Assembly: GCA_035048815.1 (NCBI GenBank)
Contig: JAUCBN010000006.1
Location: forward strand, 22,025,001 to 22,089,000
Reading direction: 5' to 3'
Length of the DNA: 64,000 bases
Source: Abelmoschus esculentus
Lineage: Eukaryota > Streptophyta > Magnoliopsida > Malvales > Malvaceae
A program made the translations under genes and the position numbers. The notes under the pieces were generated by a model. It was not told the DNA's origin and searched no databases. It was given only the letters and a program-made list of their open reading frames with translations. This document shows positions 1 through 12,524 of this stretch, piece after piece (positions within the stretch are counted from its first letter, which is position 1; every line of letters starts with the position of its first letter).

Positions 1-1867
1 TTGTGATTGAGTACACGTCTTACATTTAAAAAATATACAGTATTATATAAATAATTTTTGACATTATGAAATTCAATAATAATTTAAAATACTCGATAGT
101 ATTTTTATTATACTGTATTTTTATTTTAATCACTCAACAACTGAAAATTTATCTTAGTTGCCAAATATTTTTATATTATTATATTTTAGTTATCGACTTT
201 TAAAAAATAACAAAAATAATAATATATACATGATATAATAACATAATATTTATTTCAGATTTATATTTATTTATTTCAGATTTAATTTAAAATAATTTAA
301 TAAATTTAAAATTGTATATTTATAAATTATCGATTTAGTCCTAATTCTAAAATTTTAAAACAGATAAAATTATAAAAATTTTAAAAAATAAAAATAAAAA
401 TAAAACAAGCATATATTTTCCTATAGAAAAGTCCTTTTTTTTCTTCTTGGGTTCATTTTTCGCAACAGCCAAACATTGGCATGCCACTTCTTTCCTTTTT
501 CTCTTTTAACTATTTCCTCAATGCTTAACAAGTCATTTTATTATTTTCCCAATGTATGTAACATTTTTTTAGTTTAAAATAAAAATCATTTAAGGATTTT
601 TTCGAATAAAACGTGACTACCACTTTGATCGATAAAATATTCTTAAATCAACTAACATTTTTATTACGTAAGAAAAAGATAGAACAATGGCAGATTCATG
701 CTTTGAACAGGGTGGACACATGCTAACCTTGAATTTTTTGAAATTTACATATTTACCCTTAATTTTCTTAATTGTTATAAATTAACCCTCAAATTTTTAT
801 AATATTTAAGTTTTGTGCCCACCCTGAAATTTTAAAATTTTATATGTGTCTACCCTCAAATAAATTTCTGGATCCGCCACTGAGATAGAGTATATTTTAA
901 AAAACATAGATTAAGTGATACATTTTTATCTTACATGAATAAAATAAATATTATTTCGAGAATTAATTTGTGAAAGTATTATTTTGAAAAATAATTTTTT
1001 AAATATGTTAATTTTAGTAAGAAAACGAAATATAGTGGGTTGAAACTAAAATATGTAAGAATTACATGCAAGTGGAGAGGTTAGTGAGGTACTAATAAAT
1101 AGAGAATGAAAAAGGCAAAGGGCATTTGCGTGAAAGCGAAGTCTTCAATGCGTTTTGTTTTGTACTCATCAATAAAGGAAAGAAAAATATTTGATAAAAA
1201 GTAAACATCATTGGACGTTAAATTATTCTTATTTTTTGTTTTGGTCATTAAATTATTATTTTTGATAAAACTGTCACTAACAAGAATAAAGTGAGGATTT
1301 AAGGTTGGGAGGACAAAACATAAATATTTAAAAGTGGAGGAAAATTTATAAATAAATCACAAATTTAAAATTTAAATAAAAAACAAAAATAAAAAAAATA
1401 AAAAATAAAAGACGATTGTCCCTCCCATCTCATTTAGTTTCATTCTTGCTCACTAACATTATATATATTTTTATTTTTAATCACCCACTATTAAAAATCT
1501 AAAAAACCCAATAGTTTGGTCAACAAAACAGGAAATAAGCAATAGATTGGTGACTAGAATAGGGAAAAATGTAATATTAGTGATAGTTTTGTTAAAAATA
1601 ATAGTTTTATGACCAAATCAGAAAAGTTGGAATAGTTTAGTGATTAATGATTTTGTTTACCCAATAAAAAAATACTAGAGTGGATTAGTATTGGCGCCCA
1701 CTGAAATCTCCAAAGCCTTTTACGTCAACTACAGACCTTTCTAATTTAGTTAGTTAAAGCTCTAAACAGAATCTAAAAAATCCCCCCCAAAAGGTTGAAA
1801 TTTAGGGCTTTTCCATTTCTGCGTATGACTTAAAAAATTATTGCTTTGGGATCATTTGAAGAAGAAG
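1..1867. other. AT-rich intergenic DNA upstream of the RING membrane-protein gene
   Basis: No convincing coding exon was seen on either strand. The stretch is AT-rich with many A and T runs. It holds one recognisable dispersed repeat fragment (710-883, listed separately). The last 100-150 bases before 1868 should contain the promoter and 5' leader of the next gene, but no single TATA box stands out. Confidence 0.6.
710..883. repeat. Dispersed repeat fragment ending in a 'ccgccactg' motif
   Basis: The right part reads cccaccctgaaatttt, then tgtctaccctcaaat, then tttctggatccgccactg. A diverged copy with the same order of words lies at 35611-35718. This is typical of a worn transposable-element end. 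The family and the true boundaries cannot be set from two fragments. Confidence 0.5.
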
Positions 1868-4800
1868 ATGATGATGAGTTGGAGAAGAGTTTTGAAGTCA
1901 GCTCAGGCTTTGGCAGCGCATAGCCTGCTCTTTTGTTTCACGCTTTTGATTCTTCTTAAGCTGGATCATGTCGTTTCCTACTCTTGGTGGTCAGTTCGTT
2001 TATCCCGTTCCACATTTGTTTCTTCTTAATTATTTTCCTTTCAATTTGATTTTGGTTGAATTCGCTTCTCAAATTCAAGCCTTTTTTGTTGAGAAATTAA
2101 GGTCTCCGACAAACATTGTTTTATGGTTATTGCTTGTGAATTTTTGGGTCTATGTGGTCTAATTAAAGTTTAAATGGTTATTTACAAACGCTTGTTGTTG
2201 CTGAAGAAAAGCCGTATCTCTTTTCTGTTTTGATTTTATGTTTTTCGGAGAGAAAATACTTTATATTGTAAAGCGTGTCTTCTTGATGGAGTTTATTATA
2301 AAAGGGATAGAAATTGTCGTCATAGATGATTCCTTTTTCAGTGACTTAAAATTGATAGGTTTATGCTATAGTTTTGATATATTTATGGTTTTGCAGTCAA
2401 CATAAAACTTGAAACATATGAACTTTTCTTTTTCAATCTGTATCTGGGTACATTTCGATGAATGCTTTTATTTGAGATGAAACTTATATGCCAAATCTTC
2501 AGCGTAATCCAAAGATACGAAGGGATCGAGGGTTCATGTAAAAAAACAAAGCAACAAAACTTGGTGAGTAATACCAGAAAGTTACTTGGATATGTTGGAG
2601 GGTACTTGGGTTAAGGTTATAGAGTTTAAGATCTATTCACAGTTCCCTGTATTCTTATAGAGCAAAGAGTGAATTTTTTCATGAGTGGAACATGTTCATT
2701 TTTTCAAGTGTGGTTGTTTTGAAGAGAGGAGAACACAAGTTTCTTGAATATGCAGTTCTTTATGTTGTAGTTTTCAATTTAAATACCCATAAATATCCAT
2801 CTGACCCTGGATTATGAGATTTTGTCTTTCAGCATCAAATCCTTTCAATGATTTTAGGTTTTAATCACATTATTCGATGGCTTTTGATTGCAGGACAATA
2901 TTTTTCCCACTTTGGATGTTTCATGGAGTTGTTGCACGTGGAAGGTTTTCCTTACCTGCCCCAACAGTCCCCCATAATCGTCAAGTATGTTTGTCTATTA
3001 CCATAGCCATCATTTTACTTGAATTAAGCATTGACTAACTGAAGCATGAATTCTCTATTTGGGATCTCTTGGTTGTGAATGTTTCAGATTCATAATCAAG
3101 TTTTATGATCATTATTATTTTATTTTATTTTTTTGCCTGGACAGTGGGCACCATGTCATGCCATTGTTGCGACACCACTACTAATTGCTTTTGAGCTGCT
3201 TCTCTGTATATATCTTGAGAGTGTAAATGGTATTGAAACAACTTTCTTTTCCTTTTTTCATTTTATGGGTTTGAATTCTCTCATCTCATAGCTAGGTTAC
3301 TCCTATGTTCAATATTTCAATTTCATAGTTCTAGTTGAAGTAAAAAAAGTAAACATATGGTGCTCTAGTTCTTCAATCTTCTTGAATTACTCTTGTCTTA
3401 CTGTACCTGACGCATACCCAGACACAAGTATGGTGACATCTAACATGACCCTTCATGGACTTACCTAATTCATGAGAAAACTTTGGGAAAAAAACAAATG
3501 AAAATGCATCCACCAGGCACATACTTACACTTGCACCCGAGTCTGAGTAACATAGCAGTAAACTGTTTTAATGTTAACATTATTGTTTTATGGGGCATGT
3601 TTGTGAACTTTATTTATTCTTTTGTCACAGTTTTTGGTTTTGCTGCTGTAAACTTGAAGGTCGTCTTCCTTCCATTATTGGTGTTTGAAATAATTATTCT
3701 AATTGACAATTTCAGGTACTTTAAAGTTAAAACTTTTCCTTTATTTTCTGTTAAAATCATGTACTTTGCTTACTTAACAGAACATTGTTTCTTGTTTGCT
3801 CTCTCTTTTGCATTTTCTTATTGTTTTCTTGGGAATATATAGACTCTGATAAACGATTGGGGTGGGTGGGTCAGATGCTGTTCTCTCTCTGGGGATTTAT
3901 AGCAGATTGGTTCATCAATTTGTAATTTTGGATTGTGTTTGTCCTCATCAAGACTTTATTTGGGCATTTGGGATTTGGTCAATGTGTAGCTTTACTCACT
4001 CATCAAGAAACAATGTAATGCTTAATGGCATGTGCCATTTTATTAGATTTTTTTATTTTAAATCTTGAGGGCATGTTAGGAAATGAAGACATTTGAGTTT
4101 TTCTTGTATTATAATGCTATTTGGTTTTATTTAGGGATAAATAACAGAAGGGTGAGAAGGACAATGTTATCATCTTATAAGGCATGGACAAATATCCATA
4201 TTCAACTGAACTAAATTGTTTGTGCAATCCCTGCCAGAATTAACGCGTTATATTTCAAAGAAAATGTAAAGGCAAGACAACCATAAGTTTCTGATGGCTT
4301 TGTGACTTCGCCGCTGCATTCTAGAAATTTGGATTAGGATAAATATGCTTCAGCCAAATTATTGAAATTCTCAGCTGTTTTTCCTATCCTTCTCTTCTTT
4401 CCTGGTAAATGGTAATTCAATTTTCTCTGCTGGTTCTAAGCAGTTACCGTATTCATTGATTTCATTTTCTTCTTCAGAATGTGTAAAGCTCTGATGCCCG
4501 GAGATGATGAAAGCATTAGTGATGAAGCAATATGGGAGACTCTGCCTGTAACTTCTACTGAACTTGGAAATCTGATGGTCCTGTCTCTATGGTGTTTTAT
4601 GGAATTACATATTAATCTGAGAGAACTTATATTCAAAATTTGATGATTTTATGTGTTTGATTTAAAGCTTGAACACTTTCAAGTTTCAAACTATCCATGA
4701 AATCTAGATTTAAGCTTTTACATGGAGGAAAAGGGATAGCATTATTATTTAATTAGTATTTTTAATTAATATATCGTGAAGTTATCAAGAAAAACTATGG

Positions 4801-7800
4801 AAGGTTCCTCATGAGTATATGAACTAGTAAAAGATTGGAACTTGAAACACTTTAGTGCCTTTACTGTCGTTCTTCACAAATTGAAGAGGAAAGAGTTGAG
4901 ATGTATGATTCTTTTGATGTGTGGATGCTATGTTATGTTGATATAGGAAGAGTTAAAACATCTTGAGCATTGTGAGAAAGGCTAAAACAATAGAAGAGGC
5001 CCCTGTAGTTTTCCTAATTTCCTATGTGATCCCCTATCCTATTATTCTACTCTATTAAGCTCTTAAAGTATTATTTTATCTAATCAATTTCTTAAAGTAC
5101 TATTTTTGTTTAATTCATTTCTTATTCTTCTAGAATTGCTTTTTATGTAAAAAAAAGGCTTAATTAAACAAAAAACTATACTCCAATGGCTCAATTAGGA
5201 ATAATATAAGGTAAGGCTTTATTTGAGAAGGTGTAGGCCTGTAGGGGTGTTTTTAGTATTCTAGCCTTTGAGAAACTTGGTTCTGGTAATAAAATCTTTG
5301 CTGTTATTTGAGATTTAAACCTGTCAAGTACATATACACTTGACTTCTAATTAACTCTTATTTCATTTTTTAGCACTTCTGGGTTGCAATTTCAATGGTC
5401 TTCTTTGTTGCTGCTACAGTCTTCACCCTTCTGAAGCTAAGTGGTAATTTCTTTCCTCAACTAACTATAGCATAATCTTGAGGAGTTGCAAAGTAGGCAT
5501 ATTGTTTTTCTCTACATAGGCTTTATACTATAGTTCTTGATCCAATTATCTATATCATTCCTCAAGACATCACTCTTGTATGGACAAAGTGATGCACCAA
5601 AATTTGATTAATATAACTTCTTTGGTGTTCCAGTTTCAATTTTTTCCTTCAAATTTTTTTTTTGTTAATGACCATTAAAAGATAGTTAACTTGTAGTTAG
5701 ATTTTTTTTGCACTTCTTGAGGCAATAAATTGATTCATATAACTTTACTTTTGGTTAAAATTTCCATGTTTACAATTATTGTTTTCCTGTATGTATATTG
5801 CAGGTGATGTGGGTGCTCTGGGCTGGTGGGACTTGTTCATAAATTTTGTGTACACCTTTTCTGCCTTTAATTTCATTGATTTTTTTTAAGTTTCTTGGAA
5901 ATAACGCCATGATAATCTGTTCGGGTTGATTGACTAAAAATCTGATAAATGATAATCCCTTTTTTCATGCAGTATTGCTGAGTGCTTTGCTTTTCTTGTG
6001 TGTACAAAGTGGTCTAATCCCGTAATTCATAGAAATTCCCCAGCAATAGAAGCTGGTCCATCTACCGCAACTATCAGATATCTTGATTGGAACAGTGGCT
6101 TAGTAGTTACTCCTGAGGAAGACCAGCAGCAGGATACACTGTGTGGCCTGCAAGAGATTGGTGGTCACCTCATGAAAATTCCATTAATTGGCTTTCAAGT
6201 CCTCCTCTGCATGCATTTAGAGGTATGCATATTATTGGTGGTATTGAGTGTCATTGTGGTATGTTGTCAATAATTCTATGATTGTTACAAATTTCAGGGA
6301 ACACCTCCGGGTGCTAGAGATATACCGCTTCCAATTTTGTTCTCTCCTCTTTTCCTACTGCAAGGTCTTGGTGTGGTCTTTTCCGCTTCATTGTTAATAG
6401 AGAAAATTGTACTTTTACTTCGGAGTGGGGCTGGCACAGGATTGTACTTCAGATTTTCATCCAGAGCCCATGATTGCTTGGGATTCTTGCACCATGGTTC
6501 TAGGTACTGTCCATTTAGTTTGTAAATAGGCAGAAATTTTGTTAGGCTAGATCGTGTAGTTCATGAATTGACACAAGTGATACTCTATCTCTAAAATCAG
6601 GTTATTAGGTTGGTGGTCAATTGACGAAGGAAGTAGAGAGGAACAGGCACGACTTTATCATGATGGGGCCTCTGGGTTAGTATTGTTTTAGCATCTTTCA
6701 GTCCTTCATAGATGAACTGCTTTATATAGTTTTTCTTTCCACTTGCTTTTGGTTCACTCCACATCTTCGTGGTACGTGCCTGGCTGTGTTTTTCTTTATG
6801 CTGTTTTAATGCCAAAAGAAAATATAAATATCAGAGAACAGTAATATGAGGGCACATATGATGTAAGATTTTAGGTGTTCAAACTGCGAAAGATGATTCA
6901 AGGTTTTAGACATCTGTTAAAAGGAAAGATGATGGGCAAAATTTGATAGGAGCAATTGCTCAGTGATTATTGGCGTATTACTCATCAATATATTATTATA
7001 CTCTATTCAATTGGTTGTAATACATAGCTAGGACTAGTGCTTTAGTCAGGTGAAGACTTTTTTACAAGTTCATATCCAAACTATTTATGTCTACTTAGAA
7101 GTGTTATCCATTTATCAGCTCATTTTAACAAAGGTGGAATAATAGATGGTTGGACATGGGGTGTATTTGGTTCAGTTTGAGATTTTGAACGTATTGAAAA
7201 ACTGAAAAGCATATAGAAAAGAGTAACATATTATATGTACTGAACTGTATTCAAATAATGAATTTTAGTCTTCTCTTTTTGCTTTGATCTTTTCTGGGCA
7301 GTTCTTGTTTGAGAAATAAAAAATATTATGCATGGAACTGTTCATTCAAAAAAAAAATTTCTGGGGGGGGGGGATGTAGGTTGAAAATCACGTATATGGT
7401 TTAAAAAAACTGAAACTCAAGAAAATACTGTAAGAGAAGGTATGGACAATGTTATTTCCTAATGTGGGTTTGAGTGAGTTTTGCACCTTGATTGGGGAAT
7501 CAAACATGATGCAAGGAACTGTTCATTTTGTTTAAAAAATCTTAATATTTTACTTTGGTTGAGATTGCAAAGCACACTTATCGTGATTTAATTTCATGAT
7601 ATGGCAAAATTTTCTAGTACTGCTGTTCACGGATGTTATTTCCTCTTTCCCATTTTTTAACTGATCATGCATTCAGGTTACTTCCTTGAGTTTACTCTTA
7701 GGTAATCAGGCTGTTGGATTATTCTTTACACTATTGCACTACCTTTTCCCTTAACTTTTAAATTTGACTGATCCATGCAGGTATAACACCTTCTCGGGTT

Positions 7801-8549
7801 ATCCACCTGAGATAGTTAAGAAAATGCCTAAAAAGGATCTAGCTGAGGAGGTGATTATGGTTATTCTAACATTCCTTTCTGTTTTAGATTTGATTATTGC
7901 ATCTCTTTTCTTGTAGTTTGTACCACATTTTCTTACATATTTTTTCTCTTCCAAGTGATATTACGTTTCTGTCTTTGGCATTGTATATGTGCAATGTATT
8001 TGCTATTCTAAGAATTTTAATGACCCTGATCCCGCATGTACACATAATTTATATTGTTTCTTTCTTCTCAGGTTTGGAGGCTTCAGGCAGCTCTTGGAGA
8101 GCAATCGGAAATCACCAAATACAGTCAGCAGGAGTTTGAGAGACTTCAAAATGTAAGTTTTCAACTTTACCAATGTAGCTTTGTAGCGTGAACTAATTAG
8201 TTTTCAAACTACATAAGGAGCCTAAGGAAGTTGGATTGAGATACATTCTTGTGTGCTCTGCTAACATGCACGTGTTCTTTATGTACTGTACAGGAGAAAG
8301 TGTTATGTAGGGTTTGCTTCGAGAGAGAGATTAGCGTGGTTTTGCTCCCTTGCAGGCACCGTATCCTTTGCAGGTATAGTACTCATTCTTTTGATGCAAT
8401 TGCATTTTCAGATGTATTCAAATGACATCCAATCCTCTTTGTTATGCTCATCAGTTCCTTTCGATTGCAGTACCTGCTGCGAGAAGTGTAGAAAATGCCC
8501 AATCTGTCGTGTCTCCATCGAGGAACGCTTACCTGTATATGATGTTTAA
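1868..8549 (+). CDS. Multi-pass membrane protein with C-terminal RING finger (transmembrane Fragile-X-F-associated / TMEM185-like family)
   Basis: Fourteen exons join to 469 codons: 1868-1989, 2894-2984, 3145-3229, 3631-3715, 4478-4547, 5374-5443, 5804-5849, 5973-6222, 6298-6503, 6601-6675, 7781-7850, 8072-8152, 8294-8373, 8471-8549. The N-terminal half has about six or seven hydrophobic segments (for example LLFCFTLLILLKL, VVFLPLLVFEIIILI and FWVAISMVFFVAATVF). Another segment sits near residue 310. The C-terminus is a C3HC4 RING (about residues 422-457) with CRVC, LPCRH, STC and KCPIC as zinc ligands. By family it resembles Arabidopsis At1g73950/At1g18470. The RING suggests E3 ubiquitin ligase activity facing the cytosol, but no substrate is known. 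The start was chosen as the first of three ATGs, in frame with the conserved MSWRRVLKS. All splice sites are GT-AG and no break was seen. Confidence 0.9.
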
Positions 8550-9094
8550 TTTCTAACTTGGCAAGTTCTCCGCAAACATCAAATAACTTGACAGGTCAGA
8601 TGTTTCTATAAAGTTCACATTAGAGTGTTGCTTCTTTGAATGAATTGGCATGAACTGGTATAAAGATATAGAATGCACATTGCTATAAATTAAAAAAAAA
8701 AAAAAATCTCCCTTGTTTTATGTTTTAATAATCATAGGAAATGTAAGTATAGTTTTCTTGATAGGAATGGTTTTCTGACATGGGATTGTAAGGTTTTGAT
8801 AGCTTCTTAACTCAATAAATAGTACAGATTTTTGTTAAATTGTAAAATGTGTACTTAATACCACTTCCCAGTGTATTTCATTTACTCCTTTGATAGTTTT
8901 TACGCCAATAATAGTCCGTTATTTCCGCAATTAGCCGTTACTCGTTGAATTGCTGCCGTGATTTTGCTTCACAACGTTATTTTTAACAACATCGATTTTA
9001 AATGATATCGCTACCAGTGTATAGTGACCACTGTTATAGTTGTGAACCGTTCATACTCTCATCCGTCTCTTTTTCTAGTCTTTATGGCAGAGGC

Positions 9095-9260
9095 GGACCC
9101 GAGGGATTGGCAAGGTCCTTGACTCACCTAAATGGAAAAATCTTAGTTTTCCCCCTAAAAGTTTTTCCATTATAATTTATTACCATGGTAAATTTCACTT
9201 TGGCCCCATAAATAGATACAATTACAGTTTGGTCCTTAAAATTATAAAAATTATAATTCA
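9095..9260. repeat. Probable transposable-element remnant
   Basis: The fragment begins with ggcagaggcggacccgaggg and runs into CT- and T-rich words such as ttagttttccccctaaa and tttggccccataaat. This style is common in degraded dispersed repeats of plant genomes. No second copy was located in this window, so this is a weak call. Confidence 0.3.
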
Positions 9261-10399
9261 ATTATGACTAGTAAACTTCTTGTTTTCCAGTCTCCCACCT
9301 TTTCATCAGCTGTAAGGGTTGGTGTCAGTGACAGTTTGAAAGAAACTTTATGCACAAATGAAGAAGCTTTAGTTTTCTGATTGATTGTTATGTGGGTGAT
9401 GGAACTTGTGGCATTGGGGAAAACAAAATTGAAACTCAAATTTTAGAGAAATAAAATAGATTTTTAATACAAAAATATATATTTTTTATGAGTATTTAAA
9501 ATTTTAAGAATCCTTGTCCTGTGGGTCCATCTTGGTTTCCCTCCTGATTTTTGTTTTAGAGCTGGTGTGAGTCCATAATCATCCATGGCTACTCCGTGAT
9601 TGACGTTGATATGCATGTTGCCGAGTGGACCACCTCAAACACCATTTTCCGTTTTACCTGTACATTCTGATATTAACATCGCTCGTTGATAGACGCATTC
9701 ACTTTACTGATAAATCTTTTAAACATAAGATTAATTTTATTAAATTAATAGAATGTATATGTTTTAAGGACTTAAACTATTAGTATATTAAATTATTTGT
9801 TTAAATTTTAACAATACAATAACATATTTATCACAAAATTTAAACTAACATTATTATTATTTTAAAATATATATTTATCATAAACTTTTAATTAAATATA
9901 TTAAATGATCACTTTTTGAAAAAAAAATATGTTTATATTAATTTTATATAATAAAAAATATTTATAGCATATTATATATTTGAAAAAAATGTTTAAGTTA
10001 TTTTATATTTTTACCTTTTAATTATATAAGTTTAAAAATTATATATGTATATCTTCATTTTATTTTAAGAAAATTAAACTTTAAAAAACAGTAGACACTC
10101 TTAATACATTTAAACCCTATAATTTAAAAAATATACAATTAATAACTATAAACGATTTGATTAATCGAACCCATTATCTCCCGTATATATTTGGAAGACT
10201 CGATAGTCCTCTCCTTTCGAGTGAGGTCCATAATAGGTTGGAACAAGAAATGTAGAATCGGCCACGTTGGGGAGAGAGAAAGAGAGTTGTCTTAATTTTG
10301 GACAAACTCTCTCACTCACAGAACTACGTGCGCGTAACGACACGCACCCGACGGAACAACCGGCTTCATCACAAATCGCAATACGAAGATTTTTAGTAG

Positions 10400-11340
10400 T
10401 ATTTAGGTATAAAGATAAAATTTAATTTTTAATATTTTTATCATTTTAGTTTTTATTTTTATTTAAAATAAATTTAACTCTTAAATTAAATATTTTTGAT
10501 AAATATCTCATCTTTAAACTATTATTATGACTACACCGTTAAAAAACTAATGATAATAATATATAATAAACATGTGATAATATATTTTAAATGATATAAC
10601 ATCTAACCTATCAAATAATACATATAGAATATAATTTTATTATAATATAAAATAAATAAAATTTAAATAAAATATTAAAACTTATTAAATTTAAAATATT
10701 TTGATTATTAAACCTTAAATAAATTTACTATTATGTTTTTTTTATAATTCTAGATTTTTTAGATTTAATTAAAACTCAGAACTTAAAACTTCAAATTTAC
10801 TATTTTTAAATTTAAATCATAAATTATAAATCAAAACCCTAAACTTTCAATTTAGATTAAACACTAAAATACCTAAATTCTAAATTAAAATAATAAAATT
10901 CCAATTGAATTGTATCAAAATCTTTTACCTTTGATTTATCGATACCAATCTTTATAAAATTTTTCCTTTTTAGACTACGTTTATATTTTTTAGATAGGAT
11001 TTTGATACTATTGTAGTTATTGTTGAGAATTTTTAGTATATTTTTGTTTTATATTTAATTAATTTTTAATATTTTATTTAAATTTTAATTATTTTATATC
11101 TTATATTAAAATAAAATTATATTTCACGTGTATGTATTTGATAGCTTAAATATCATGTCATTTAAAATATATTATCGTATGTTACCATGGTTAATTTTTT
11201 AGTGGCCTAGTCATTATGTTAGTTAAAAAATGAGATATTTATAAAAAAAATAGGTCAAGGGTTAAATTTATCTAAAAAAAGAATGAGGGTCAAATTGATA
11301 AAAAATTTAAACATTGAGGGTTAAAATTATTTTTATGTAT
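10400..11340. mobile_element. Long foldback element (inverted repeat with arms of about 290 bases)
   Basis: The left arm (about 10400-10690) reappears as a diverged reverse complement in the right arm (about 11050-11340). Matching landmarks include atttaaaatatattatc, the reverse complement of gataatatattttaaat, and the pairs tgataggtta / tgatagctta and gatgagatatttat / aatgagatatttat. The spacer is about 360 bases and AT-rich with no open reading frame. This shape fits a non-autonomous foldback or MITE-like transposon. Target-site duplications were not pinned down. Confidence 0.55.
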
Positions 11341-12148
11341 ATTATTTATATATTAGATAGTTAAAAAATAATTTTTAATCTAACACCTTTTATAAGAATT
11401 TGTTTGATTAATATGATAGGGTTTTTATTTATTTTATTGTGAGTCTTTAAACCTTAAAAAAATAAAAAAAAATTATAAAACTTACTAAACTAATTCGATA
11501 AATTCTATTAAAAATTAAAAAATTAAAACTCGATACGTTAATCAAACAAATTCCTATAAAGACTCTTGAGTAGTTATTTTTTTTTAAATTATATCATGGG
11601 GGTTGAACTTTTAGCATTACAATAGCTTTAAAACTTCAAATTTGAAGGGACTAATATAGTAATTCCACCAAAACGAATTATTTATTTTCCTAAGAGATAA
11701 AAATATGAAAATGCGCGCGTGGGGGTAACTTTTTAAAAAGATTCTATGGGACCTCTTCTCCCTTGAGTTTGCTCCCTCTATGATTAGAGAATATATATAT
11801 TTTTAAGATTTTAAAATTTTAAATATTATAATTTTTAATATTGGTTTTAAATTATAAATTTTAGAATTTAAATCTTTAAACTAAATTGATAACCATTAAA
11901 ATAAACTCTTAGTTTTTAACATTAAAAAATTATGTAAATTAAAATTTATGTTATCTGTGTCAAAGTTTTTCCCTTAGTATAATACCATATAATTGAAAGG
12001 AAAATATATTATGCACTTTTTCTCGATATTATTTTATTTTTATTATGAATATATTTATTTATGATAAATATTTATATATTAAGTTAAATTTTAGTGAGCT
12101 TTATTTTAGGGTTTAATACTCGCTGAAATTAGGGTTTTTATCATATGT

Positions 12149-12160
12149 CTATAAATATAG
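12149..12160 (+). promoter_or_regulatory. Candidate TATA box of the MYB gene
   Basis: The sequence tctataaatata lies about 370 bases before the MYB start codon and is followed by a pyrimidine-rich leader (ctctcttttttctctcatc, about 12212-12230). This is the usual plant core-promoter arrangement. It implies transcription starting near 12180-12190, which is an inference. Confidence 0.5.
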
Positions 12161-12524
12161 ATTTTTAAAGAAAACATTATACACAACCCTACTTTGAGAA
12201 TATAATACAAATCTCTCTTTTTTCTCTCATCTTTGTTCTCTTATTTTGTTATTATATTTTACTTTATTTACAACGGTTTTTCTAATTTTCTAATTTTTTT
12301 TTCTTATATGAACATGACAATTATGAATCACTTACATGGTGGTCCTTATCAATTTCATTATATATATTTTGTTTTATTTCCCCCTGAATTATATTATACT
12401 TTATATCCTCCCATACCCTTATCCTACACTCTCATTTGCCATTCTCTTTGCTTTATTTTATATTAGTTTTCTTCCCTTTGCTAATGCAACCATTTTGTTA
12501 GGGAAATAATTCGAACATTCTAAC

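Larger units (their letters stand above)
8550..12524. other. AT-rich intergenic region between the RING gene and the MYB gene
   Basis: No protein-coding exon is supported. The left end holds the 3' flank of the RING gene, with a possible polyadenylation hexamer aataaa near 8815. Around 9095-9260 lies a transposon-like fragment containing ggcggacccgaggg and tttggcccc words. A long inverted repeat occupies about 10400-11340 (listed separately). The last 400 bases are the MYB promoter and leader. Confidence 0.6.
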
